This document shows, one piece after another, positions 9,801 to 16,728 of a DNA stretch of 64,000 nucleotides. The position numbers and the translations under genes are program-made. Positions within the stretch are counted from its first letter, which is position 1. Every line of letters starts with the position of its first letter. The stretch covers positions 1 to 64,000 of the forward strand of contig CAJJYZ010000007.1 in the NCBI GenBank assembly GCA_905197485.1, given 5' to 3'. Source of the DNA: an uncultured Lachnospiraceae bacterium. GTDB taxonomy: Bacteria > Bacillota > Clostridia > Lachnospirales > Lachnospiraceae. Under the pieces are notes generated by a model. It was not told the origin of the DNA. It was given only the letters and a program-made list of their open reading frames with translations, and made no database searches.

Positions 9801-10091
9801 ATGATTAATTACTGGATTCCGTTTGAGTTTAACCCGGAGCACAAATATACGTCTATCCGTTATCCATGGATTACAACAGTTGCCTATACGAGTGAAGTGG
9901 CAGATGAGACGGCGCAGGGAGAATATTTGAACCTATGCGCAAGAGCCCATGTCGCTCATGACGAGGCGACGCTCCAGATGCTGATGCAGGCAGAACATGT
10001 GATGAAAAGCAGTTGTGTATGCACAGAAGAAAAGGTTTTTGCTGAATACATCAGACAGCGTCCTATGATTGTCCGGTATTCAGAAAAATAA
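6810..10091 (+). CDS. Large M14-family zinc carboxypeptidase-like protein
   Basis: A 1093-residue protein, much larger than a typical M14 enzyme (about 300 residues). The peptidase domain is in the C-terminal part (about residues 760-1000). The zinc motif HxxE is seen as HHANE (H799, E802), and NHGVPSHEWEQ (H902, H907) offers the third metal ligand region. The first 750 residues form an extended region I cannot assign. No signal peptide, so the protein is probably cytoplasmic. ATG 6810 is preferred over ATG 6771 because the extra 13 residues are low in conserved character; the RBS (agcagga) is modest. It is first in an operon with the DUF969/DUF979 transporter, M29 peptidase and Pcp, which points to peptide breakdown. 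Confidence 0.8.
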   Translation: MEKFRVRQNQSREEMFCSVEASLLLGFQTVNAEFPMITMTEGTELPNVWEEVRCLWNLAETMEPQGYQASSEHTGDVFDLDFREEHGLEDLFFKGTILKDENHDLLPDKIDLKFVFPEQIESEMLVAACNLAFRFGMETTSYCGKIVAEEGYSGNVLIFEDGEKPELWMEEGTEAIRIHLKGRGAELISFAAKLCNTFPQLNVMRTWRDALMEMTDDFVLRGADGQLAALQLASEKTGKGCTLYGAPDITEEQKSCFKDSTFYNYKSGRKMYDKTYDLPWEVDTFRELLEQEVYPKVRVGSSLKIEGALSESPQMREEIVGQIEEEVKKLGCEDAEIELVCAYKQGFSWITERMIPQVNEYLKEGKAVERLEIFFKPFLPEGQNEWVDENGATPSYHNLSAENPDKWYDLPIRYLQELYPVQDSLMSELHLTEEQITFLPYEGSEDITYLFRAYGEEDEKLLEAQHKVYCSERPYLDEYPGMGKVHPSTGYIHATLDGQEILFRTICTDLEEIWDIYQKEVLADCRDYIEKKHGGKVKAENQPLFYKLLLDVSVSEPDYRVGSREDIISSLDALHEDMYFTGSDYFKNYGVHHSDGMLDAPGLILPEIHNREGEKPKFHVTLFEPLQSKASVQCDGSVVFEQRKREEVRVKLTRIGWNEGQLQMCVQTDGVSGEFLQVYGKLLDEKALGISEKLGDCEVCLLDGKGNEVSAKVCGRKSQKNRRIEEIDLHEHELIGYETYIEIMEQLKDVPEIEVFETATSYAGRKIYGIWLKPHTEGYLSMTKRLSMIPSEIINARHHANEVSSTNAAFILLKKLLTEDAYKTLLEKLNLILVPMENVDGAAIHYELQKEHPYWKFHVARFNSLGKEFFHEHFKQDTIHTEAMGMSRLYERFAPDMMVDNHGVPSHEWEQQFSGYTSPSYKGFWLPRSLLYGYFWYITNPEYKGNYPVNKVMEDVIADRIAEDAEMTAWNKEWSAQFEKYAHTWLPKLFPADYYKDMINYWIPFEFNPEHKYTSIRYPWITTVAYTSEVADETAQGEYLNLCARAHVAHDEATLQMLMQAEHVMKSSCVCTEEKVFAEYIRQRPMIVRYSEK

Positions 10092-10118
10092 ATATTACTT
10101 TTAAAGGAGGAAAAAAGT

Positions 10119-10799
10119 ATGGAACTCATTAAATTAGTTGGCGTATTAATCGTAATTGTCGGATTTGCGCTGAAACTCGATTCGATTCTCATTATTTTCC
10201 TGGCGCTTATCACGACAGGACTTGTCGGAGGACTTGGAATTGACGGACTTCTTGAGTCAATTGGAACAAACTTCGTAGCAAATAGAAGTATGGCCATTTT
10301 CATTATGATTCTGCTTGTAACAGGAACATTGGAAAGAAATGGTCTGAGGGAGTCTGCAGCAGACTTAATCAAGAAGGTAAAAGGCGCCACAGCAGGTAAA
10401 CTTGTCTGTGTATACGGTGCGCTTCGTGGATTCTTCGGCGCATTTAACGTTGGATTCGGTGGTGTAGCAGGATTCATCCGTCCGGTACTTTTACCGATGG
10501 CAGAAGGTGCAATCAAGAATGCAGGACATGAGCCGAATGAAGAGCACATGGAGGAAGTCAAAGGTATGGCATCCGCTATGGAAAATATTACATGGTTCTT
10601 CTTCCAGGTATTGTTCGTAGGAGGTTCCGGTGGAATCCTTGTACAGACAACACTCGCATCACTCGGATACGAGGTAGAGCTGATTGACCTTGCAGTGAAA
10701 GAAATTCCGATTGCATTGATTTCGCTCTTAGTTGCATGTGCGTATATGCTCTGGAAAGAAAAGAAACAGATGAAGAAATATTATGGGAATAAGAAATAG
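10119..10799 (+). CDS. DUF969 membrane protein, 5-oxoproline transporter-type subunit
   Basis: A 226-residue integral membrane protein with about six hydrophobic helices, starting after RBS AAAGGAGG. It matches the DUF969 family, whose members sit next to DUF979 and are named in databases as subunits of a 5-oxoproline (pyroglutamate) transporter on genomic-context grounds. The partner DUF979 gene follows 11 bp later and pyroglutamyl peptidase lies in the same operon. This strongly supports a 5-oxoproline substrate. Direction of transport (uptake, or export of 5-oxoproline released by Pcp) cannot be read from the sequence. Confidence 0.85.
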   Translation: MELIKLVGVLIVIVGFALKLDSILIIFLALITTGLVGGLGIDGLLESIGTNFVANRSMAIFIMILLVTGTLERNGLRESAADLIKKVKGATAGKLVCVYGALRGFFGAFNVGFGGVAGFIRPVLLPMAEGAIKNAGHEPNEEHMEEVKGMASAMENITWFFFQVLFVGGSGGILVQTTLASLGYEVELIDLAVKEIPIALISLLVACAYMLWKEKKQMKKYYGNKK

Positions 10800-10810
10800 G
10801 AGGGGAAAAT

Positions 10811-11764
10811 ATGGACGCATTAAAAGTTATACAGATAGACCCGGCATTGAATACAACCCTTCTGGACGTTGTATGGATTATTATTGGTTTGGTTACAATC
10901 TATGCAGGAATTAAAAACTTGATGGATAAAGAGAATCCGTCGAGAATCGGAACAGCTATTTTCTGGTGCTCTTTCGGTATCGTATGTGCATTCGGTACAT
11001 GGCTTCCGGCGAAAGTGTCCGGTGTGCTTGTCATCGTAATGTGTATGCCGCCGATTTTCAAGAAAGTAAAAGTTGGGGCAACAAATGCACCGTCAAAAGA
11101 ACATATGCATAAACAGTACAAGAAAATCGGTATGAAGATTTTCGTTCCGGCTTTCATGGTTGCAGTGTTCTCATTAGCAGCAGCATTCTTTACAAACATC
11201 AGCTCAATGATTGCGATTACTTTTGGTGTTATCATTGCTGTGATTATGCTGATGGCATATGATTCAAAAGAAAATAAACCGGTCGTATTCTTAAAAGACT
11301 CTGAAAGATTCCTTTCCATCATGGGACCTCTTTGTATGCTTCCACAGCTTCTCGGATGCCTCGGAGGAGTGTTTACGGCAGCAGGAGTTGGCGATGTTAT
11401 CGCGGGCATTGTTGAGAAAATCGTTCCGAAGGGAAATGTCAATGTGGGAATCATTGTATTCGCAATCGGTATGGCGCTTTTCACAATGATTATGGGAAAT
11501 GCATATGCGGCGATTACAGTTATGACAGTTGGTATCGGAGCGCCATTTGTACTTGCTTATGGAGCTGACCCGGTTACAATCGGTATGTTAGCCCTTACTT
11601 GCGGTTACTGTGGTACGCTTCTTACACCGATGGCAGCAAACTTCAACATCGTGCCGGTTGCTATTTTGAATATGAAAGACCGTTGGGGTGTTATTAAGAA
11701 TCAGGTTGTCGTAGCGATTATCATGCTTACAATTCAGATTGGATACATGATGCTATTCAAATAA
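10811..11764 (+). CDS. DUF979 membrane protein, 5-oxoproline transporter-type subunit
   Basis: A 317-residue integral membrane protein with about nine hydrophobic segments, matching the DUF979 family that always pairs with DUF969. Conserved-looking stretches include TMIMGNAYAAITVM and GYCGTLLTPMAANFN near the C-terminus, typical of ion-coupled carriers. RBS is aggagggg. It sits between its partner and the M29 aminopeptidase. The transport mechanism and coupling ion are not established from this sequence. Confidence 0.85.
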   Translation: MDALKVIQIDPALNTTLLDVVWIIIGLVTIYAGIKNLMDKENPSRIGTAIFWCSFGIVCAFGTWLPAKVSGVLVIVMCMPPIFKKVKVGATNAPSKEHMHKQYKKIGMKIFVPAFMVAVFSLAAAFFTNISSMIAITFGVIIAVIMLMAYDSKENKPVVFLKDSERFLSIMGPLCMLPQLLGCLGGVFTAAGVGDVIAGIVEKIVPKGNVNVGIIVFAIGMALFTMIMGNAYAAITVMTVGIGAPFVLAYGADPVTIGMLALTCGYCGTLLTPMAANFNIVPVAILNMKDRWGVIKNQVVVAIIMLTIQIGYMMLFK

Positions 11765-11795
11765 GAAGGAACAACAATAGAAGGAACGTGAAAGA

Positions 11796-12785
11796 ATGAA
11801 TCGCAATATGGAGCGTGGAGCTGAAATCATTATAAAGGATTGGGTGAGGGTAAAACCATGGGACAGGCTTCTCATTGTAACGACAAAGAACCATCTTCCG
11901 GAGGCGCGCCTTCTGAAAAAGACGGCGTTTACGAGATGTAAGACGGTTAATACGCTTGTCGTCGAGGATAAGGGACGGCATGTAGGAATGTTTTTCGATG
12001 AAAATGAAGAGGTGTTTGACCCATACACAGCAATTATAGCTGCAACCGAATACTCTCTTGTCACGACAAAGGCGGCGAAGAGAGCAATCAAGAAGCACAA
12101 AAAATTTCTGTCATTGCCACTTTCCACCAACGACGGAAGGTCTATGCTTGGATATGATTTTCTTACAATGGATACGAAGAAAAGTCGTCTCATGGCAAAG
12201 ATTATTATGAAATATCTGCAACATTCGGACCACGTGAGAATTACAACTGCCGCAGGGACTTCGCTTAAGATTGGGAAGGTAAAAAGAGACCCGGGATTTT
12301 TCAACGGGGTATTGAAAGACGGAAAAGGATATTCCTCTGCGAGTATCGAAGTCTATGTCCCGATTGAAGAAACGAAGACAGAAGGCGTTATGGTTCTGGA
12401 CGGCTCTCTGGGCTATATCGGCAGAGTGGAAGAGCCGACGCGCATTGTATTCCGGGAAGGCAGGATTGTAGACATAGAAGAGACGCCGACCGGAATCCGA
12501 TTGAAACAATATATGGAGGAATATAAGGACTCCAGAATCTACATTGCAGGGGAGCTTGGAATTGGATTAAATTCCAGCTCCCGGTGTGATGGAAACTGTT
12601 ATATTGAAGACGAGTCTGCATATGGAACATTCCATATAGGATTGGGACGTAATCTGGCATTGGGAGGTTATCAGAATGCAAACGGACATTTTGACCTCGT
12701 ATGTCATGACCCGGACATCTATACGGATAACAGGCAGATTATGCAGCAAGGAAAAATCATCGTACCGGAACCGGTACCATATTAA
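11796..12785 (+). CDS. M29-type aminopeptidase-like protein
   Basis: A 329-residue cytoplasmic protein resembling the thermophilic aminopeptidase (M29) family. The C-terminal half carries metal-site-like segments: GELGIGLN (about 250), [19 protein letters not shown] (about 275) and [13 protein letters not shown] (about 297). M29 enzymes remove N-terminal residues from peptides using two metal ions. It is shorter than classical AmpS/AmpII (about 410), with the reduction mainly in the N-terminal half, as in several clostridial homologues. It lies between the 5-oxoproline transporter and pcp, so the group can strip a peptide after Pcp removes its blocked end. Confidence 0.75.
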   Translation: MNRNMERGAEIIIKDWVRVKPWDRLLIVTTKNHLPEARLLKKTAFTRCKTVNTLVVEDKGRHVGMFFDENEEVFDPYTAIIAATEYSLVTTKAAKRAIKKHKKFLSLPLSTNDGRSMLGYDFLTMDTKKSRLMAKIIMKYLQHSDHVRITTAAGTSLKIGKVKRDPGFFNGVLKDGKGYSSASIEVYVPIEETKTEGVMVLDGSLGYIGRVEEPTRIVFREGRIVDIEETPTGIRLKQYMEEYKDSRIYIAGELGIGLNSSSRCDGNCYIEDESAYGTFHIGLGRNLALGGYQNANGHFDLVCHDPDIYTDNRQIMQQGKIIVPEPVPY

Positions 12786-12805
12786 GAAAGAAAAGGAGAA
12801 TGAAC

Positions 12806-13453
12806 ATGAAAGTATTAATTACAGGATTTGACCCATTTGGTGGAGAGAAAGTAAATCCGGCATATGAAGCAGTAAAACTTCTTCCGGATACAATTGCGGG
12901 AGCTGAAATTATCAAACTTGAAATTCCGACAGTATTTTCTAAGAGTGGTCCGGCAGTAGAAGCAGGAATCAAAGAACATAATCCGGATGTGGTAATCAAT
13001 GTCGGACAGGCAGGCGGACGTTCTTGTGTGACAATCGAAAGAGTTGCCATCAACCTTGCGGAAGCAAGAATTCCGGATAATGACGGAGAGCAGCCGATGG
13101 ATGAGCCTCTTCAGGCCGATGGAGAGAGCGCTTACTTCGCAACAATTCCGGTTAAAGCAATCGTGAAGAATGTGCGCGACCATGGAATCCCATGTCATAT
13201 TTCCTACACAGCAGGTACTTATGTATGTAACTGTGTAATGTACAATGCCCTTTATATGGCGGCAACAAAATATCCGAATATCCGCGCAGGATTCATCCAC
13301 GTACCATATGCGGATGAACAGGTAGTATCCAAACCAAACGGAACACCGAGCATGTCTTTGGAAGTGATTGCAAAATCATTGGAATATGCGATTGAGGCAA
13401 CTGTGAAGAACGAAAAAGATATTACAGAAGCTGTAGGCGGAACAACACACTAA
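12806..13453 (+). CDS. pcp: Pyroglutamyl-peptidase I
   Basis: A 215-residue cysteine peptidase that removes N-terminal 5-oxoproline from peptides. The N-terminus [15 protein letters not shown] is diagnostic. The catalytic Cys lies in GTYVCN, the His in GFIHVPY, and the acidic member of the triad in the [15 protein letters not shown] region. ATG 12806 is preferred to ATG 12800 because the RBS aaaggag ends one base before 12800 and seven before 12806. It is last in the operon, whose transporter is of the 5-oxoproline type, so enzyme product and carrier substrate coincide. Confidence 0.95.
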   Translation: MKVLITGFDPFGGEKVNPAYEAVKLLPDTIAGAEIIKLEIPTVFSKSGPAVEAGIKEHNPDVVINVGQAGGRSCVTIERVAINLAEARIPDNDGEQPMDEPLQADGESAYFATIPVKAIVKNVRDHGIPCHISYTAGTYVCNCVMYNALYMAATKYPNIRAGFIHVPYADEQVVSKPNGTPSMSLEVIAKSLEYAIEATVKNEKDITEAVGGTTH

Positions 13454-13463
13454 GAGATAAGAG

Positions 13464-13491
13464 AAAAAAGATTGCGCGTTTGCGCAATCTT
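13464..13491 (-). terminator. Minus-strand intrinsic terminator
   Basis: A perfect 10-bp stem (aagattgcgc / gcgcaatctt) with loop gttt. Read on the minus strand it is followed by a run of T (AAAAAA at 13464-13469 on the plus strand). It can stop transcripts from the toxin-antitoxin pair before they run into pcp. Confidence 0.65.
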
Positions 13492-13545
13492 CGCGCGCGA
13501 GCGGTGCCTGAAAGACTAATTTCATTGTCGCGAGCTGCGCATTCC

Positions 13546-13564
13546 CACACGAAGTGTGTTTTTT
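13546..13564 (+). terminator. Short plus-strand terminator
   Basis: CACAC-GAA-GTGTG followed by six T residues. The stem is short (5 bp), but the T-run is immediate. It is a candidate end for the pcp operon transcript. Confidence 0.5.
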
Positions 13565-13601
13565 ATGGAATAGGATTCCAAAGGAAGTTCCGATTCCATA
13601 A

Positions 13602-13647
13602 AAAAGAAGGTATCTTGCATCCATTGTATTGGAAGATACCTTCTTTT
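13602..13647. terminator. Bidirectional terminator
   Basis: A perfect 15-bp stem (aaaagaaggtatctt / aagataccttctttt) with a 16-nt loop, and A and T runs on the two sides. It lies between convergent pcp and the toxin gene and can serve both. Confidence 0.8.
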
Positions 13648-13687
13648 GCTCTGATAGAATTTGAAATTTTATAATAATATACGGTAC

Positions 13688-14017
13688 TTATAATTCGTAT
13701 TTTTCACGTCGTTTAGCGGCTTCTCGATATACTTGTTCATCTGTTCTGGCAGAAACAACGATGATTTTCATAATATTTCCTATCCGTTCCACTTTGTATA
13801 CAACGCGAATTCCTAAATCTCTGAATTTGATTTTTAAGAGATTAGTAAGATTAGCACCATTTTTATGCCCTAATGGTTTTCCATATCCACCTTCCTGTAC
13901 AGGAAGAGGATTTTTACTCACTTTTTGAATTCCTTTTAAAACTTGAAGACTGGCGGAACGTTCTAGCTTCTTCATATCTTTTTTTGCTTCTTCTAGAAAT
14001 TCTACTTCCCAAATCAT
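13688..14017 (-). CDS. RelE/ParE-family toxin
   Basis: A 109-residue protein of the RelE/ParE toxin superfamily: N-terminal WEVEFLEEAKKDMKKL, a central RDLGIRVVYKVERIGN strand pair and a C-terminal AREAAKRREKY-like basic tail (seen as YREAAKRREKYEL). The central 'LLKIKFRDLGIRVVYKV' fits the phage-derived Gp49-like/HigB branch as well as RelE. It overlaps the antitoxin stop by four bases (ATGA). RelE-type toxins cleave mRNA on the ribosome; ParE-type poison gyrase. The sequence alone does not decide which. Confidence 0.85.
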   Translation of the reverse strand: MIWEVEFLEEAKKDMKKLERSASLQVLKGIQKVSKNPLPVQEGGYGKPLGHKNGANLTNLLKIKFRDLGIRVVYKVERIGNIMKIIVVSARTDEQVYREAAKRREKYEL

Positions 14018-14328
14018 TCAATATCCACATCCTCTAATTGTTCCAATTCATCTGCGCTGATTCCAAGGTCTTCCATAACAGTTTCCATAGGTATACCTGG
14101 TTTATTTCCGTTGATTTCTAAACGACTTGTTGCTTCTAGTAATAAAGTATAATTTTCTTCAATCTCAGTAAGCCTTACATATTCTTCGGGTGATAAAATA
14201 ACAGCGGATGGCTGATTATTTTTTAGTACAAAAAGTTCCTTTGTTTCTTTGAGTCTGTTAAAGATTTTTGTTGCCTGTCCTTTGTTGAATAAAGAAATTG
14301 GCACTAAACAATCCATTACGTTAGCCAT
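14014..14328 (-). CDS. Phd/YefM-family antitoxin
   Basis: A 104-residue antitoxin. The N-terminal ISLFNKGQATKIFNRLKE and LFVLKNNQPSAVILSPEEY are typical of the Phd/YefM DNA-binding fold; the C-terminal acidic tail would wrap the toxin. RBS GGGAGGTG lies 7 nt upstream of ATG. The gene precedes the toxin, overlapping it by 4 bp, and has a near-consensus promoter, which the complex is likely to repress. Confidence 0.88.
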   Translation of the reverse strand: MANVMDCLVPISLFNKGQATKIFNRLKETKELFVLKNNQPSAVILSPEEYVRLTEIEENYTLLLEATSRLEINGNKPGIPMETVMEDLGISADELEQLEDVDIE

Positions 14329-14357
14329 GTATCACACCTCCCACATTTCTTACTATT

Positions 14358-14386
14358 ATTATATGCGCTTACCATTTGAATATCAA
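14358..14386 (-). promoter_or_regulatory. Predicted promoter of the toxin-antitoxin operon
   Basis: On the minus strand TTGATA (14386-14381), exactly 17 bp, then TATAAT (14363-14358), about 30 bp before the antitoxin start. Confidence 0.7.
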
Positions 14387-14592
14387 TAAATAAGAGAAAA
14401 TTTATTGATGTATTTTCTGTTATATTTTGTTTAGAAAAGAATGGTTTACAGATTTTACTTGGATATCAGGAATACTATTTATAGAAATTAATATATGATG
14501 ACAGAAAATTTGAGGCGTGTTATTATAAAAATATAAAAACTATTATTGGAAAGAGCGATTAAAATTTGATTGATAGAAAGGAGAGGAGCGTT

Positions 14593-14946
14593 ATGAAGTT
14601 TTTTAGAAAAAATGTTTATCTGTTAATAGGAAGTGTTATCTTGGCAATTTGTTTAGGAACCGGATGTGCGAAAACGAATCAGGATAATAGAAAAGAAAAA
14701 GTAGTCGAGAAATTTTGTGAAGAAATATTTACATATCCAAGTGAAAACAATCATAAAGTTTTAGAAGCGATGGAGAATCCAACAGGGTGGTCAATTATTG
14801 GAATAGGAACAGAAGATATAGAAAAGTCCGAAGAAGATAATTGGAGGGATGTCCTGAATGAAGTATACGGAAAGTATCTTACAGAAGCTGAATTGGAAGA
14901 CTTTTATAACAAGAGGGTTCTGCTTGATATTTTATCTAAAAAGTAA
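14593..14946 (+). CDS. Small lipoprotein of unknown function
   Basis: A 117-residue protein starting at ATG 14593, chosen because gaaaggagagg lies just upstream and the signal peptide begins there; a TTG 27 bases earlier is less suitable. A basic start (KFFRKN), a hydrophobic stretch and the lipobox LGTGC (Cys about residue 24) mark it as a lipoprotein anchored on the outer face of the membrane. The mature part is short, acidic and has no motif I recognise. It is a single-gene unit between the toxin-antitoxin pair and a terminator. Confidence 0.75.
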   Translation: MKFFRKNVYLLIGSVILAICLGTGCAKTNQDNRKEKVVEKFCEEIFTYPSENNHKVLEAMENPTGWSIIGIGTEDIEKSEEDNWRDVLNEVYGKYLTEAELEDFYNKRVLLDILSKK

Positions 14947-14999
14947 GGAGTGTTACAATATAACAAAATGAAATCAGTTATGTTGTAACACTCCTTTGT
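14945..14999 (+). terminator. Terminator after the lipoprotein gene
   Basis: A perfect 14-bp stem (aaggagtgttacaa / ttgtaacactcctt) with an inner ataac/gttat pairing and a short T-run. The stem begins at the stop codon. Confidence 0.75.
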
Positions 15000-15056
15000 G
15001 CATTTATAAAATCATTTGGATAGCCTAGCCATTTATTTTTGTAAACTGAAGTTTAT

Positions 15057-16535
15057 TTATTGATAAATTTTCTTATTCTCTTTCTGAGATTCTGATGTCA
15101 GCTGTATTCCCAATTTTTTGAACATTTTTGTATCTACAGAAGAGAGCATTACAGATGTATGAACCTGGCAGCCTTTTAATTTTGGAATCTGCTCCAACGC
15201 AAGGCGGGCGATATCGTCATTAGCAGCGCTGATAGAGAGGGCGATGAGCACTTCATCTGTATGCAGTCTTGGGTTCTTACTTCCCAGGTATCGTGTTTTC
15301 AAAGTCTGGATTGGCTCGATGGCTTCCGGTGAAATCATGTGGATATCATCGTCCAGATTTGCAAGGTGCTTCAAGGCGTTTAATAACAATGCAGCGGAAG
15401 CGCCTAACAGATTCGAAGTCTTTCCTGTGATGATTTCTCCGTCTTCCAATTCGATTGCAGCGGCAGGTCCGCCGGTTTCTTCGGCGCGTTTCAATGCAGC
15501 GGCAACGACAAGACGGTCATCCGTTGTAATATGAGCCTGTTTCATGAGAAGCTCGATTTTGAATACCTCATCTTCACTGATTTCTCCGGCTGACATGCGA
15601 TTCAATGCCGCATAATATCTGCGGATAATCTCCTGTTTCGATGCAGCCTGGCATACTTCATCATCACAAATACAGTTTCCAACCATATTCACACCCATAT
15701 CAGTTGGAGACTTGTAAGGGTTTTCTCCATATATTTTCTCAAAAATTGCGTCAAGAACAGGGAAAATCTCCACATCACGATTGTAGTTTACTGTGGTGAC
15801 GCCATAAGTTTCCAAGTGGAACGGGTCAATCATGTTGATGTCGTTCAAGTCTGCGGTAGCAGCCTCATATGCCAGATTGACAGGATGCTTCAGAGGAAGA
15901 TTCCACACCGGAAATGTTTCAAATTTGGCATAGCCGGCACGAACGCCTCTTTTCAGTTCATGGTATAGCTGGGAGAGACAGGTTGCCATCTTGCCGCTTC
16001 CAGGCCCCGGGGCTGTGATGATAACAAGCGGTCTCGTTGTCTCGATATATTCATTTTTGCCATATCCATCGTCACTTACGATAAGAGGAATGTTGGAAGG
16101 ATATCCCTCGATACAATAGTGTACGTAGACTTTGATACCGAGTTTTTCAAGTTTGCTCTTGAATAAATTGGCGCTGCTCTGTCCGGAATATTGCGTAATT
16201 ACAACGCTGCCAACATATAATCCGCTTTGGCGGAAAGAATCCATGAGACGAAGAACGTCCGTATCATAAGTAATTCCCAGGTCTCCACGAATCTTATTTT
16301 TCTCAATATCTCCGGCGCTGATTACGATGACAATCTCTGCCTGGTTTGACAACTGCATTAAAAGACGCAGTTTACTGTCCGGGGCGAATCCCGGAAGAAC
16401 TCTGGAAGCATGATAATCATCAAAAAGCTTTCCTCCAAACTCAAGATAAAGTTTGTTGTCAAATTGATTGATGCGTTCCAAGATGTGTTCCGACTGCATT
16501 TTCAAATATTTTTCATTATCAAATCCAACTTTCAT
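15057..16535 (-). CDS. DUF1846 family protein
   Basis: A 492-residue cytoplasmic protein of the DUF1846 family, which is widespread in Firmicutes and has solved structures but no agreed function. Typical family segments are the start KVGFDNEKYL, LEFGGKLFDDYHASRVLPGF (about 30-50), and the nucleotide-loop-like TAPGPGSGKMATCLSQLYHE (about 172-192). The length is normal. RBS aaggaga lies 7 nt before ATG. It is a single-gene unit with its own promoter, divergent from ftsH. The GPGSGK stretch suggests phosphate or nucleotide binding, but this is inference. Confidence 0.88.
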   Translation of the reverse strand: MKVGFDNEKYLKMQSEHILERINQFDNKLYLEFGGKLFDDYHASRVLPGFAPDSKLRLLMQLSNQAEIVIVISAGDIEKNKIRGDLGITYDTDVLRLMDSFRQSGLYVGSVVITQYSGQSSANLFKSKLEKLGIKVYVHYCIEGYPSNIPLIVSDDGYGKNEYIETTRPLVIITAPGPGSGKMATCLSQLYHELKRGVRAGYAKFETFPVWNLPLKHPVNLAYEAATADLNDINMIDPFHLETYGVTTVNYNRDVEIFPVLDAIFEKIYGENPYKSPTDMGVNMVGNCICDDEVCQAASKQEIIRRYYAALNRMSAGEISEDEVFKIELLMKQAHITTDDRLVVAAALKRAEETGGPAAAIELEDGEIITGKTSNLLGASAALLLNALKHLANLDDDIHMISPEAIEPIQTLKTRYLGSKNPRLHTDEVLIALSISAANDDIARLALEQIPKLKGCQVHTSVMLSSVDTKMFKKLGIQLTSESQKENKKIYQ

Positions 16536-16588
16536 AATCTATCTCCTTGCCTTTTCGTGATTGTACATTTGTTTATTCTTAAAAAAAT

Positions 16589-16617
16589 AGTATACTACAA
16601 AATGCAAAGTTTGTCTA
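16589..16617 (-). promoter_or_regulatory. Predicted promoter of the DUF1846 gene
   Basis: On the minus strand TAGACA (16617-16612), 17-bp spacer, TATACT (16594-16589). Confidence 0.55.
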
Positions 16618-16671
16618 AGCTAAATTTATAGAAGTTTAAGATTTGAATAAACAGTTTTCACAATCTTTTTA

Positions 16672-16700
16672 TTGATTTATAGATAATGGGTACTTATAAT
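16672..16700 (+). promoter_or_regulatory. Predicted ftsH promoter
   Basis: TTGATT at 16672-16677, exactly 17 bp, then TATAAT at 16695-16700, 28 bp before the ftsH start. Confidence 0.7.
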
Positions 16701-16728
16701 AGAAGAGACAAGAAACAGGAGGAAGATT

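Larger units (their letters stand above)
13454..13687. other. Hairpin-rich noncoding spacer
   Basis: This 234-bp stretch between pcp and the toxin gene has no credible coding region. It holds four inverted repeats: 13468-13491, 13546-13558, 13562-13602 and 13602-13647. The segment at about 13490-13545 is unusually rich in CG steps (cgcgcgcgagcgg, gtcgcgagctgcgc) compared with its surroundings, which suggests a remnant of foreign or mobile DNA. I cannot name an element. Confidence 0.6.

Noticed and set aside
13480..13674. 64-codon open frame in the spacer after pcp
   Set aside because: It runs through several hairpins, has no ribosome binding site and an unlikely composition.
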